In this document: one piece after another, positions 12,001 through 22,464 of the stretch
Layout of the letters: each line of letters starts with the position of its first letter
Position numbering within the stretch: position 1 is the first letter of the stretch
From: Auanema rhodensis
Lineage: Eukaryota; Nematoda; Chromadorea; Rhabditida; Rhabditidae
Reading direction: 5' to 3'
Assembly: GCA_964057225.1 (NCBI GenBank)
Contig: OZ059900.1
Coordinates: 6,644,501-6,708,500, forward strand
Length of the DNA: 64,000 nucleotides
Program-made: the position numbers and the translations under genes
The notes under the pieces: model-generated
Told to the model about the DNA's origin: nothing
Databases searched by the model: none
The model's input: the letters and a program-made list of their open reading frames with translations, nothing else

Positions 12001-15000
12001 CCTTTTTGCCAATTTTTGCAAGGCTTAGCGTTGCGAGCATTATCTCTAGTTCTGCCTTTTCGCTATATTGTGTGAGCTCATTAGATGCAGATACTCACAA
12101 AATTTTAATTCAAAAGAAGCTACTAGATAAGAATTCCAATGTTCTTTTAATGCTACTAGGTAAGAATGCTAATACAAACTACTAGGTGAGATAAACAACA
12201 AAAACAACAAACGACTGAGAACGGAGTAAGCAGCTCAACGTGAGTAATGAGAATTATGCCAGATAATATTATATAGTAAACTATTTGCATAAACAATTCT
12301 TGCCGATCAAAAATTGAGGAAAAAATAGAAATAGTGAATTGAAAAGAGTGGCTATAAGCAAATAATAGCAGCTATCTGTTTAAAATATGAAATAAGTCAT
12401 TGAAATAAAATAGTACTTTTGCTTCTTGATACCCAAAGTCAATAGCTTCTCACATTTCTCAACTATGAATAAGCTAAAGCTTGAATAGTTTGTAAGAATA
12501 TAGTTTTTCCAACCATATGTTATTATATGAAGTATAAATTCATAATAAGCTTGCCTATATTGAATATATAAAATAATCAAATAACTGAGTCCACTATTCA
12601 AAGTTGGATAAAACAAATTAGTCGGAATGAATAGAGAAGGCAACTGCATGAGAAAATTAAATACAAATTTAATTATACTTAATTATGCGTGTTTTGAGTT
12701 TCGAAACATTTTCTAACAAAGAAAAATTCCAAGTATAAAAAAAATGAAAACAATATATATTATTGGAGTTATGATCAAAATTTGTCGTGTATTGTTGGAG
12801 AAACTAAGTTATAATTTCAGATAAGAAAAGAAAAAATAGCATGTTATATTTTTTCTTTTGCATTGAATAGCAAAAGTTGTGCTCAAATGATCTTTCAACT
12901 CTGTTTTTGCAACCTTCCACCTTCAAAAAGTGTTCCGTTAGAAAAGAATTTTTAATTTGCGAGTCGCAGAAATATAATCGCTCAAAACATTGATAAACAT
13001 TAAACATAGGAGAAGAAAAACATGGCTAAGAAAAGCTTAGAAACATAAAATGTGCAATTCGTTTAACAAAAGCACAACTCTGGTAAACGTCAAACCGCAG
13101 TTCCTGTCAGAAAATAGTCGAAAATACAACATTCATGCTTAATAGCGAGTTAATGGAAATAATTCTAACAACGACTTAGAACAAGACGAATAATTCGTCG
13201 TATGAAAAAGATATACAACTAGTCCAAATATAATTTTTTTCTTTCAAGAGCTGAAAAAAGTTCAATTCTTAGATAAATGCATATATATATATATATATAC
13301 ACACACATACATACATATATACATACATACATATACCCTTCGGGATGGTGCTCGATTTCTTTTTCTTGCGTCCTCTCTCTCTCTCTCCCTTGTCTCTCTC
13401 TCTCTGTTTCTCTCTCAGTTCGTTTTCATTTCTTTCTTCAAAATATGTTTTGCTCTAGATTGTGTATAGCATCAGAGGACAAAGCCAATTCACATATACT
13501 ATATACACATAGATAACAACTGGCAAAGAGTGAGAAACCAGGCAGGAAGTGAAGACAACACAGCGATGCAAGCAGAAAAGAAACAGCAAAGTGATAGAAG
13601 ACAAGTAGTTAAAAGATAAAATGCAAGTAACAGAGATTAAAATTAAAATCGCTTTTCGGTTTTTATTTTCGAATACTCTTGACTTGTCTTTGCTCTCCAG
13701 TTCTAACATGCTAAACCATCTCATCTTATGTGATCCACTTCGTTCTCTGATCCGCGTTGAATGCATGAGAGCATGAACAATTTCCTCGGACACAAGTGCA
13801 TTCGAACTATTTTCCAATAAGCGAAAATTGAACATTTGCAAGCTTTACGAGCGCTTATATCAATGCTGTGTATAAATAATTTCCTCGTCGCAAAAGGATA
13901 AACACCTCTATGCCTCTTGGCTATGTAAGCTCTACTTGCTATTCTTTCTCTATATGCAACTTTGTCTTGCCTAATAACATTTCCGCTACACTGCCACACT
14001 TGCAACATTTTTTTTTCATCTCTGTTTTGAGCTTCATCATATGTATGCGTTGTTTTGTAAACGATCCTCGCCTCATTTCAAAATCTTGTTTTCTGTAGCA
14101 ACTGCTTTACGCAATAGCTTATGTACACAAACGTAATTATTTAACATTTTGATGAGAGAAGAGGGATAAACAATTCATTGCCTTTTCTTTACTAAAGTTC
14201 ACTTATTCAAGCTAAGCAAGTTTAGTGCTATGGCTCCGAGTATTTATATATTCCCTCATACGACGAATTGGTCAGTATCGAATATTTTTTGCATTTCCTT
14301 TCCAATTTGCGTATATTTTAAAACAATTGCACAATTTAAACATATAAATATATGGGCTATTTGTCTTTTAGCCATTCAAGACATTTTTTCAATAGTCACT
14401 CGTTAAAACATATGAGTTTAGCTTTTTCTCAAAACTATTAATGCAGAAAAAACCCTAGAAAAATGGTGGATAAGATGACAATAATTGAAGGATTTTTTAT
14501 CTCATCAAATACTCCGAAGAACAAATTTTATGCTTTTGATGCTAATTTAGCTTTTTCAAATTATCTTGATTCTCAAAAAGGCTCTCGAAAACTAAGAACT
14601 AGCAGCAAATTGACATATGAGGTAACACTCGTTTCTTAATCCGCCATTGGAAAAAAAAGCAAAAGCACTAAAAATGTAATGTGAATGTCAATAAGAAAAC
14701 AGCCAGCCATTGAAAATAATGCTGATGAACAGTTCTCAAATCTTCGTTTGAAAAACGTCAAAAGGCATTGCATTTCATCTCTTATTGCTCATTTCATATA
14801 AGGCATTTTTTTAAGTAAACAGATCTATTGAAACTAAAAAAAAACATAGTGAATGCGCTTTCGTTCAATCAAGACATAAAAAAAAATTCTTTTTGAAATT
14901 CAGCATCATAACACAAGTATTGTACAAATGCAAATCTACCGATTCCTATCAAAATGATGAATAAACATTCTTCAGTTCAAAAACTGAAGAAGCAATCACT

Positions 15001-18000
15001 GAGATACATTTCATCGTTCTTGGAAGATTGGGACAAGAGTTCAAGAAAATGAATTGTTATTTCTACGTCTGATTGATATTTTCAAGTGCAATCACTTGAT
15101 ATATAATTATATCAACATCTCATATACATTTTCTTATAAAACTACATAAAATTGAAACATTAGATCCTTCTTTCAAAATAACAATAAACATATTTTTATA
15201 CATTTTCTTTCTCAATGCTATAAAAATAGAAAATGTGAAAATAACCAATGTGCTCTTAGTTGCTCAAAAATAAGAAAATAAGATTTCATGTCAGATTAGC
15301 ATCTCTCTCAAAGTTATCCATTCATTCATTTTTTTATTGGGCTTCTTTATGTTCTTAATAGTCAAAAAAAATTTAATGTAAGCAAGTTAGGATCACATTC
15401 CGCTTTTCCAGATGAGAACTAGGTCAGCTGAGCAGTAATTCATTCAGCCAATAAAATATACAGATGGCAAAATTTAGAAACCGAAGATTATGCAAGTGTA
15501 TAAAAGAGGCCAACGATATCGGAAACAAATATCGCGTGCGAAATAAAAAAGATTTTCCCAATAAACAAGATTAATTCAAGAACTATAGCCACCTTTATCA
15601 AAGAATAGCCATATAGTTAGAATATGAATAGAATGAAGATCTTTGAATATATGTAAATTATTTTCATAATACATGGTTGAATATGAGAAGTTTTGAAAAT
15701 ATAGAAAAATATCGATCGCGTGTCATTGATGTACAACTATGAAGTAATAAATTTATGAATGGAAATTTGTTATCGGACAGGCATGACTAATATATACGCT
15801 AAACACAACCTTGGTTGGGTAAAAAAGTAAAAAGAAACAATCACTTTCCCAGCAGACACTGAAATTTGCGAGTTTTCTACTGTAATTTATTTGAATGTTC
15901 TTGGCATGATGATGCACAGGAGAAAATAAAAAAAAGAGATAAAGGATTATTCATAACGGCAGAGACTATTGATGAACGCTAAAACAGCCTTCTTGCATGT
16001 CAGAAGCAAAAAAAACAGTTTAAAACATTTTAATGCAAATATTGGTATGAGCATTTAAATTTTTCAAATATGGAACAGCTAAGTGTGGGCAAGCGCAATA
16101 TACTCAAAGTCAGATAAAATTTCGAGACCTCAATAACTTTTTCTACAATTTGTGTATATATTCACTCACAAATACACATAGTCATAGATAAAAGGAAAGA
16201 GATGAGGTACATTTGCGTCTATTATTTCAAAAGAAAACTCCCGAGACGATGTCAGCATGAGAACACATTACATGCTGAGCAGCATCTGCTCGTGACAATG
16301 TGTCAAATCGTAATTTTGAAACAAAGCAAAGAGAACATATTGCTTCAGCCTGAATGAATATATGTAGTTCATGTTCATTTTAGCTTCACAATTCATTGGT
16401 ACTTTTATTATAACTATATAAATTATAATAAAACTCAAGAAAACGATTATCAGCTCTAAGATAGTTTTTTTCATCTCTCTTAACACATAAATAACAAGCA
16501 ATACATTCAAGGTATAATCAGTTTGTGAAGTTTCTGTGGATAGTCGCGATGTTTCGACTCAATGCAGAGAGGGCGTACGTAATCAGTTTGCATTTTCCTT
16601 TCTGTTCATATCAATGTAGACGTAATGTCGAAGCAATTTTTAATATTAGACATGAAATCGGATAAACAACGTTATCGCAGTAAGTGGAAGATGCTCATTT
16701 CTCGTTTATTTGCAAGTATTTTACATTGATGGTATTATCAGTTCGCATTGTTTCAGTTCAAATATAAATAAAAAATTTTACATATCGTGAATATTTGAAT
16801 GTACAAAGATCGTTTATAAGTTATGAGAAATGCTCTCATTTGTGACTACAAGCTGTTCAAATTTGGAAAATACAGAAAAATAGAAAAAAAGGATCGTAAT
16901 TGATCAACTTTCGCAGATGAAACGCTTCTAAGATAATGATTGAGAAAGAATTGTTGCTAGAATTTCGAATGTGAAACAAACATAAATCCTCATAAAGTGA
17001 AAACTGATAAAATTCATTTCTTGAGAATGAATAATATAAAAAGGGAAAACGCTGGAGAGCTACCCTTAATGAAAACAATTTTTACTATTATGATGGAAGA
17101 AACGACACGTAGGTACGTCGATATGACCAAAACAACAAAGTACTCAGAAACCTGACAGACACGCATGAGATCGACATTAGCGAGAAGAAGAGAAAAAGAA
17201 TGACTGGCATCACACAGATGTTTGAGTTGCTAATGTGAAAAATATGCCTTGACAGTGTCAACTGTTCTCTTCAACGCTTGCGTTGTCCACCTTTCTTCAT
17301 TCCTAATTTCTACAATGTAATATTGTCATCGGATACAATCTCTGTTTTGGTTTTTACGTTAGATATGTATATACTGATTAAATCATTCTAATCGATAACT
17401 ACGATTACTTATATTTTAAAAAAATTACTTGATTCTAACACGAACTAGAAGTAAGAATAAAAAATGAGTAGCATCGCTATATGCCAACAAATTAGATTTT
17501 ATTCTAAAATAAAAACGAATAGCGATTTGTGAAATGTGGCCAGTACCAGTTTGTTTCACTATTTAATCATTGGGTTTGAGAGAAATTTAAAATGAACACA
17601 GAAAAACTGTCATATAATTCCCATAGAAGTAGAGAGCAATAGAGTTTGGCAAAATAAACGAAAACGTCAGCAAAAACAGAATGCTATTTAATGATAACGC
17701 AGCTGATAAAAAGTTTGAAACGGAACACTATTGGAAATATTCAACAGCAGAAATAAACTCTTAATATCTTTCAAATCTAATTAATTGCTTCGCTTATGAA
17801 AACAATTTAATATAAAAACATTTTACTAGCTTCTAGTTAACTTATCTATTCAAGTAGAAGAAAAAAATTAAAAACTAACTGCACGTGACTTGGCTTTTCA
17901 CCCAACATATTTCGTCCAACAAAATTCATATTTCTGGGTAGTTTCCAAATATAGTCAGCAAAGACATCTTCAAATTCCGTGAGCTGTATAGTATTTTCAA

Positions 18001-19520
18001 AGCGTGTAGTTAAAACATCTGTAGATGACAAGGTGTCATCGGAAGTAGATGAAGACTCTGATGAGGAAAGTTCGCCAATCAAATTAGTAAACTCTGATGT
18101 TTGACAACCGAGCAATAGCATGTTCGGTAGAATTGATAGCGGATGTGAATCGGATGCTGTTTATTCCGATGCAATAAAGAAAGCAAGAGTGCTGATTGAT
18201 TAACAATAATAGCGTTGAGTTCTAGTAGACAATCAGGAAAACTAATCACTAGTTGTCAATTAAAATAAATAGTTTTTGTCGATGTAGTATGCTGTATAGA
18301 GTACAACAGAGAAATAGACAGTCTAGCGTCCGAATATCTTTTTAAGAGTGACGGATACGTAAGATATGTATGAAGTGCAAGATGAAGAAGCAGATATACG
18401 AATCACTTAGAGTGAAGCAGCAAAAGCCGTCGCGTTCAATGAGTAGGAGGAGAATAGAGGCGGGAAGATTCACCACGACAACAACGATGTAGACAACTAT
18501 GGTCGTTCAGCGTGAATACCAATTTTCAAGAAAATACTGTGGATAAAACATTAATAAACCACTGCTTTCTACTTCAACTAAAAATGAAAATTATGTAAAA
18601 AAAAGTCAACGAACACATAAAATTACAATTCTTCTAAATTTGGCAAAAGTGAACAGCTACTGTTGATGCTCAGTTCAATTACAGCTTTCTCGACTAATTA
18701 TTCCCTTACAATGCAATAATTTACAAGAAGAGATAAAAAGTCTTGGCTTCACAAAGACTTTAATAGAAATGAAGAAGTGGCGTGAAAGAGAAAAAAGTAA
18801 AAAAAAATGGTACACCTTATCTATCACCATATACCACATGAGAGATCATATGCTTGGTAGAAGTGTAAAGAGTACTTAAAACAGCTGCATGCTTTCTATT
18901 TATTAAGTATTATATTGATGTAAATAAGTACCAAAGATCTAATTTTAAAGTTGCTCAAGACAGTCCGCCAATTACGTGCCAGTTTTTTATTGTTATTATT
19001 CTTTCTGGAGGCTAATTTGAAACATTAAAATCATTGAATTCATTGTATAATTTCGCAAGAGTTAAAAATTCAGCTTGGAGACCTGGTTTCAACATTGAAG
19101 CTTCAAGATCCATTTATTCTTATTCTCAGAATAAACTCAACTAGCTCGATTATTCAACCAAGTTCCAGAATTTTGTCTAAATAACAGCTACAAAATAGCG
19201 TCAAACTCGGCAAAACTCTAAAATTTGTATCATGTGATAGAAGATTTACTAGATACCAATATAGAGTTACATTATGTGTAGCTTAACGCTCTAAAGCAAC
19301 TAAACTTTTCTGCTTAAACTACGTATAAGTCACATGATTTTATTATTTAAGCTTGGTTGAGCAAAAATTCATCAGCATTAAGCATCTTTGTTCCGCTCTA
19401 GAGCTTAACAAGTGCCGGATAGATGCCTCAAGGCAACTAGAGGAAGCTGGATGATGATGAAGAAATGAAGATGACAACAATATACATATATCTTAACTCA
19501 GATGTCTGAATGCACATGCT

Positions 19521-19560
<40 letters not shown>

Positions 19561-22057
19561 TAAACCCGAACACAATCCAAGGGCTGACATCAGAAGGCCA
19601 TTCACTCTGCCATACTGAGAATAAATCTAAATGTCAGCAAATACATATAGCCTTGAAAGAAATGACTAATGACATATTGCTCTCTTCCGATTTTCTTTCC
19701 TGTCCAGTTTGTTTCTTTTTATTTTCCACAATTTCATTCGCCTTCACATCTTATTCTAGGAACTTATATACTCATCCTCAGAAATGACAAACAAGCTATT
19801 CATAAAGTAAAAAAAAGCCTCATTTACTATGAATTTCGCAATGTCTTCAATTATTGCTCAAAAAATTAAAGTAACAAAATGATAAGAAAACGTCATTCTT
19901 AAAAAAAAAAGCTAAAATTAACAGTTGAAAGGCATAAACTAGTTGGGCATATGACACATCCTTTTTTCTTGCTCAGCTTTTTTGCACAAATCCTGCTATG
20001 CGATAAGCAATAATATTAATAACTACAAAACGTCATCTATCATGAAAAATAACTTTGAAAAGTAGAAAAATGAATAATTCATCAATATTGGTAGCTAGTT
20101 TTTAAAATATATTTGTTATTGTTAATTGGTTATAGAGCATTCAAAGTTCATAAGCGCGTCTACCTTTGTTTTCACAAAAAGTTTTGATACACACCCCAAT
20201 CAGTTCAAATTAAAAACATGTATCTTCACATGGTGCACAAGGAAATGAATGTCAGAATGATTGAGCAACAACAAATTTTGTTTGAGAAAGACTTCATTTA
20301 CAACATTAGATAATAACGTTTGACGCTTTTCAAATATGCTGTTGGAGCATACATAGCAAACTTAGTTGATTTTAATTTCCTCAACCGTTTCTGTACTCTC
20401 TCGAGGATATTCTTCAATTATTTCTCTGATTACATCTGTTCGTCATTTTGACCATTTGCTGTCAATCATAACCACGTGATGTATTCAGCCATGATCATTG
20501 GCTACAAACTTTCATTGCCAACAACGTAGTTAGATTGCGAAACTAGAGAGACATATACGTTATTACAGAAGAAAAACATTGAAATATTTGAGGAGAAGTA
20601 GACATTGGATCAAGGAACAAAGGCAAAATAAATGACTTAAAATCGAAAGAAGAAGAAAAAAACTGAATCATAGAATCTTTCAACTGATCATTACTTTTGG
20701 TTGGTTAGCCACTTGTAATTCTAAATTTGAAAATTATTCTCAAAAATGATTGTCATTCAAAGTTATAACACCCCCCCCCATTTCATAAGCAATGTATATT
20801 GGTCAATTTCCACTTCACTTCCTTCCAGCTTCATTATATATTCAATAATTTGGATTTATTTTTATTAGATGCCCATTCATAACTACTACTTATTTTAAGT
20901 GCTACTAAAGATGTTGGAACTGCATCTGCTCAACTAATTTTTTTTCAGTTGCTGCTCTCTCGCGATGTTATCTGGGTGGTCGTTTATGCCAAAATCACAG
21001 GGCCTGACAAATGAGCAAGCAACGGCTACATGCTTTACTGCTGTACTCATTTTTATCGTCTTTTGCTTTCGATTTTTCACGTCGGCAGGTCAGAGAACAG
21101 TGAGTGGGCAGCGAAAACGCATATAAAATGGCAGCTGAATATAAAAATATAACTGGTGGGGTAGAGTGTTTTCAATGACGGTTAATACATCGATATTCAA
21201 ACAACAACCGTCCAAAGCATTTTTTGCTGAGATTGCATCAGGACATTCTAATACTCATGACCATCAGAACAAGATACTTTTATTGCAGTCACGAGAATAC
21301 GAAAAATAGCGCACTAGAGATGAGATCAGTTTCTGTTTAGAAAATAGATTGAGAGATTTGAAGAGAAAAAATGTTAGCAGAGCTAAACGCAGGTAAAAGC
21401 AATCCAATAATAATAAACTAATTTCTTTTTATTCGTCTAGTATTCAGTCCGATCTTTATGTAATCAGTCATTCATCACTTTTTTCAAATCAATGAATTCT
21501 CTATTAGCTTGTTATTTTTTTATTTGTTCAGATGTTATGCTTCTCGTTTTTATATTCGTTAATCAAAGAATGTCCTTGTACCCCATTCAATCATACCTTT
21601 CGCTCAAAATATAAACACCAAATAAAATCAATATTTCCATTTTATTAAACACCGAAATGGTGGACCAATTTGTTTCAAACCGAGAAAAAGAACAATTTCG
21701 CGAAATGTCTATCAATCGGCTAATCCAATTAATGCTAAATGGAAACCACAAAAGATAGCCTGTACGTCGAAACGATATCTTCACATTTTTGCTTGATTGT
21801 ATGAGTCAGATGCTTGTCATGACGTGAAAGTACGCTATATGACTTGAACACCATTGAAAGATTGTGAAAATATTTCGAAATTTTCTAATATTCAAGTCCA
21901 ATTTTATTTTTCAAGTTTACAGCAAGTTATACAACTTCACGTAGTAAAATAAACTTACATTTATCATTATAAATTGATTTTTTTCATAAAAATAATAAAC
22001 TTAAACTAACTGTTGATGATGTGGTTTTTCGACTCGTTCCGATTCGGCGCTTGCCAT
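1..22057 (-). CDS. unk: unkempt: six-CCCH zinc finger, coiled-coil and RING RNA-binding protein (3' end cut by window)
   Basis: Unkempt family proteins bind short UAG/U-rich motifs in mRNA through two clusters of three CCCH fingers and repress translation; in flies the protein acts downstream of mTOR in neural differentiation (family knowledge). I rebuilt the exons from GT/AG sites on the minus strand: 1B 17880-18121 or 1A 22011-22057, then 2933-3046, 2779-2874, 2577-2688, 2393-2446, 2252-2354, 2069-2204, 1866-2019, 1531-1821, 1362-1487, 1199-1295, 1034-1123, 878-976, 683-804, 241-642, 1-39. With 1B the parts total 2277 nt, exactly 759 codons, and every junction is in phase. All six CCCH sets are present, followed by an S/T/P-rich linker, a conserved YPKAPGFER motif, a coiled coil and the first Cys pair of a RING. 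The rest of the RING lies outside the window. The first intron is huge; the others are 38-201 bp. I am sure of the family. Exact 5' ends are not known. Confidence 0.93.
241..642 (-). CDS. unk: unkempt exon 15: coiled coil
   Basis: This 134-codon exon carries VAIWEEGLKQARQACEAWRE, the counterpart of the conserved WEESWKQAKQACDAWKKEAE segment that opens the coiled coil in vertebrate unkempt. It is followed by about 60 residues of alternating E, K, Q, R and L with heptad character. The second half turns into a P/A/N-rich hinge (MSGPGPAQHGVPAVVNPNP), then a short conserved-looking helix with FTDEVMRAAARMHNHQQ. The acceptor is TTTTAG before 642 and the donor is GTAAGT after 241; both are in phase 0. 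Reading beyond 241 to the stop near 199 is intron read-through. Confidence 0.9.
683..1487 (-). CDS. unk: unkempt exons 10-14: Pro/Ser-rich linker
   Basis: The exons are 1362-1487, 1199-1295, 1034-1123, 878-976 and 683-804, about residues 435-612 of the 1B isoform. The segment is low in predicted structure and rich in P, S, T and Q. It contains SSYPKAPGFERQ, which matches the conserved KAPGFER motif of the family, and a later NLEELSLDLTPINEH stretch that lines up with an acidic DLDLNEF segment in vertebrate unkempt. It ends in PSNMFGFENQ. Exon 11 has two in-frame donor choices six bases apart (1198 or 1204). The start and end of each exon rest on splice consensus and continuous phase, not on transcript data. 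Confidence 0.85.
1531..3046 (-). CDS. unk: unkempt exons 2-9: six CCCH zinc fingers
   Basis: These eight exons encode the RNA-binding part. In numbering of the exon-1B isoform the fingers are C91-C99-C107-H111, C136-C146-C152-H156, C176-C186-C193-H197, C254-C261-C267-H271, C290-C305-C311-H315 and C332-C341-C347-H351. Recognisable blocks are YLNDFRVEAC, QHRPYTCFNWHFANQRRRR, FNYSPDIYCDKYDE, YHLRYYKTAQC, CRKPARLCRQGYACPFYHN and GYCPRAVFCAFAH. All twenty-four zinc ligands are kept. The fly and human proteins show the same spacing, including the long C-x14-C in finger five. Between fingers three and four, exon 6 carries a variable linker ending in FVIEDQAWH. Exon 9 runs on after the sixth finger into an S/T-rich segment. 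Introns here are 38-130 bp. Confidence 0.94.
3047..17879 (-). other. unkempt first intron (long), no gene seen
   Basis: This is 14.8 kb (19 kb if counted from exon 1A) of AT-rich DNA with A/T homopolymers, short GA and CT runs and one AT/CA/CT compound microsatellite near 13.3 kb. No exon with recognisable protein similarity was found on either strand. A GC-richer block at about 9,950-10,400 is the only part that stands out. Short repeats occur at 12.1 kb and a palindrome at 7.15 kb. Confidence 0.7.
13280..13334. repeat. Compound AT/CA/CATA microsatellite
   Basis: Alternating TA passes into CACACATA and ACAT units. A C+T-rich tract with CTCTCT runs follows at about 13,370-13,416. It lies inside the first unkempt intron. 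Confidence 0.9.
17880..18121 (-). CDS. unk: unkempt alternative first coding exon 1B
   Basis: The ATG at 18121-18119 opens 80 codons plus two bases and ends CA before a GTTAGT donor at 17879. Joined to exon 2, the split codon CA+T gives His, so the protein reads EKPSHVH-YLNDF. This matches EKPQHYTYLKEF at the same place in human unkempt without a gap. An in-frame TAA lies 36-42 bases upstream of the ATG, so the exon does not simply extend 5'. The encoded N-terminus has a Ser-rich acidic stretch (residues 18-33) and is not recognisable beyond the EKP end. Translation could instead begin at Met65 or Met72. The pairing with exon 2 across 14.8 kb is inference from phase and homology. Confidence 0.75.
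18122..22010. other. Interval between unkempt first exons 1B and 1A
   Basis: The interval is non-coding by inspection. The part next to exon 1B (about 18,300-18,520) is somewhat GC-richer and could be its leader or promoter. A CA microsatellite sits at 19.5 kb and a run of nine C at 20,771-20,779. A GC-richer patch near 20,940-21,130 has a TATAAAA-like string on the plus strand, but no gene follows it. Confidence 0.5.
19524..19556. repeat. (CA)n microsatellite
   Basis: About sixteen uninterrupted CA units, followed by CATACATA. It lies between the two unkempt first exons. Confidence 0.95.
22011..22057 (-). CDS. unk: unkempt alternative first coding exon 1A
   Basis: This short exon is easily missed. 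ATG at 22057 sits in a good context (CACTATGG) and encodes MASAESERVEKPHHQ, then CA before a GTTAGT donor at 22010. Splicing to exon 2 gives EKPHHQH-YLNDF, the same length and register as human EKPQHYTYLKEF. An in-frame TAG lies 21-23 bases upstream of the ATG. The block 22,015-22,200 is GC-richer than its surroundings, as expected for a 5' UTR and promoter. Its phase equals that of exon 1B, so the two are mutually exclusive starts. The short Met-Ala-Ser head resembles the usual unkempt N-terminus more than 1B does. I infer that 1A is the canonical start. Confidence 0.75.
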
Positions 22058-22210
22058 AGTGCTAGTACCTAATTGCTATCGGTTGCTGTACGCTTCGTCT
22101 TCTAATCCACTTGCTGGTCCAGAGCAGTGATTTGGGAGACGAACAACAAAAAAAATTCCGACAGACTATCCTCAGTCAGAACTGCTTGTGATTCTCAAAA
22201 AAGAAAAAGC
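22058..22210 (-). promoter_or_regulatory. Probable unkempt 5' UTR and promoter-proximal region
   Basis: Immediately upstream of exon 1A the base composition rises above the local AT background, and no protein frame continues past the in-frame TAG. This fits an untranslated leader. I see no clear TATA box on the minus strand, and the transcription start cannot be placed from sequence alone. Confidence 0.35.
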
Positions 22211-22425
22211 TTAATGAAGTAAGAAGAAAAGAAATACAAATAATACACACAAACAAAACCACGTATATTCACAAATTTATAATATAATAATGGAAATATA
22301 GATGAGTGAAAAAAAATACGATTTGATACAAAAAATGCACAGATGATAGAGAAACAACCACCATTCATAGACACGCACTTGAAAACACGCGTAAATGCGG
22401 ATTCACGCGAGATGTGAATAGATAA

Positions 22426-22428
<3 letters not shown>

Positions 22429-22463
<35 letters not shown>
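22429..22463. repeat. (AT)n microsatellite upstream of unkempt exon 1A
   Basis: About seventeen uninterrupted AT units, followed by ACTATACTATACTT. It is roughly 370 bp upstream of the exon 1A ATG. Confidence 0.95.

Positions 22464-22464
<1 letters not shown>

Noticed and set aside
21115-21130. TATAAAA-like string on the plus strand
   Set aside because: No gene or plausible leader follows; such strings are common at this base composition.
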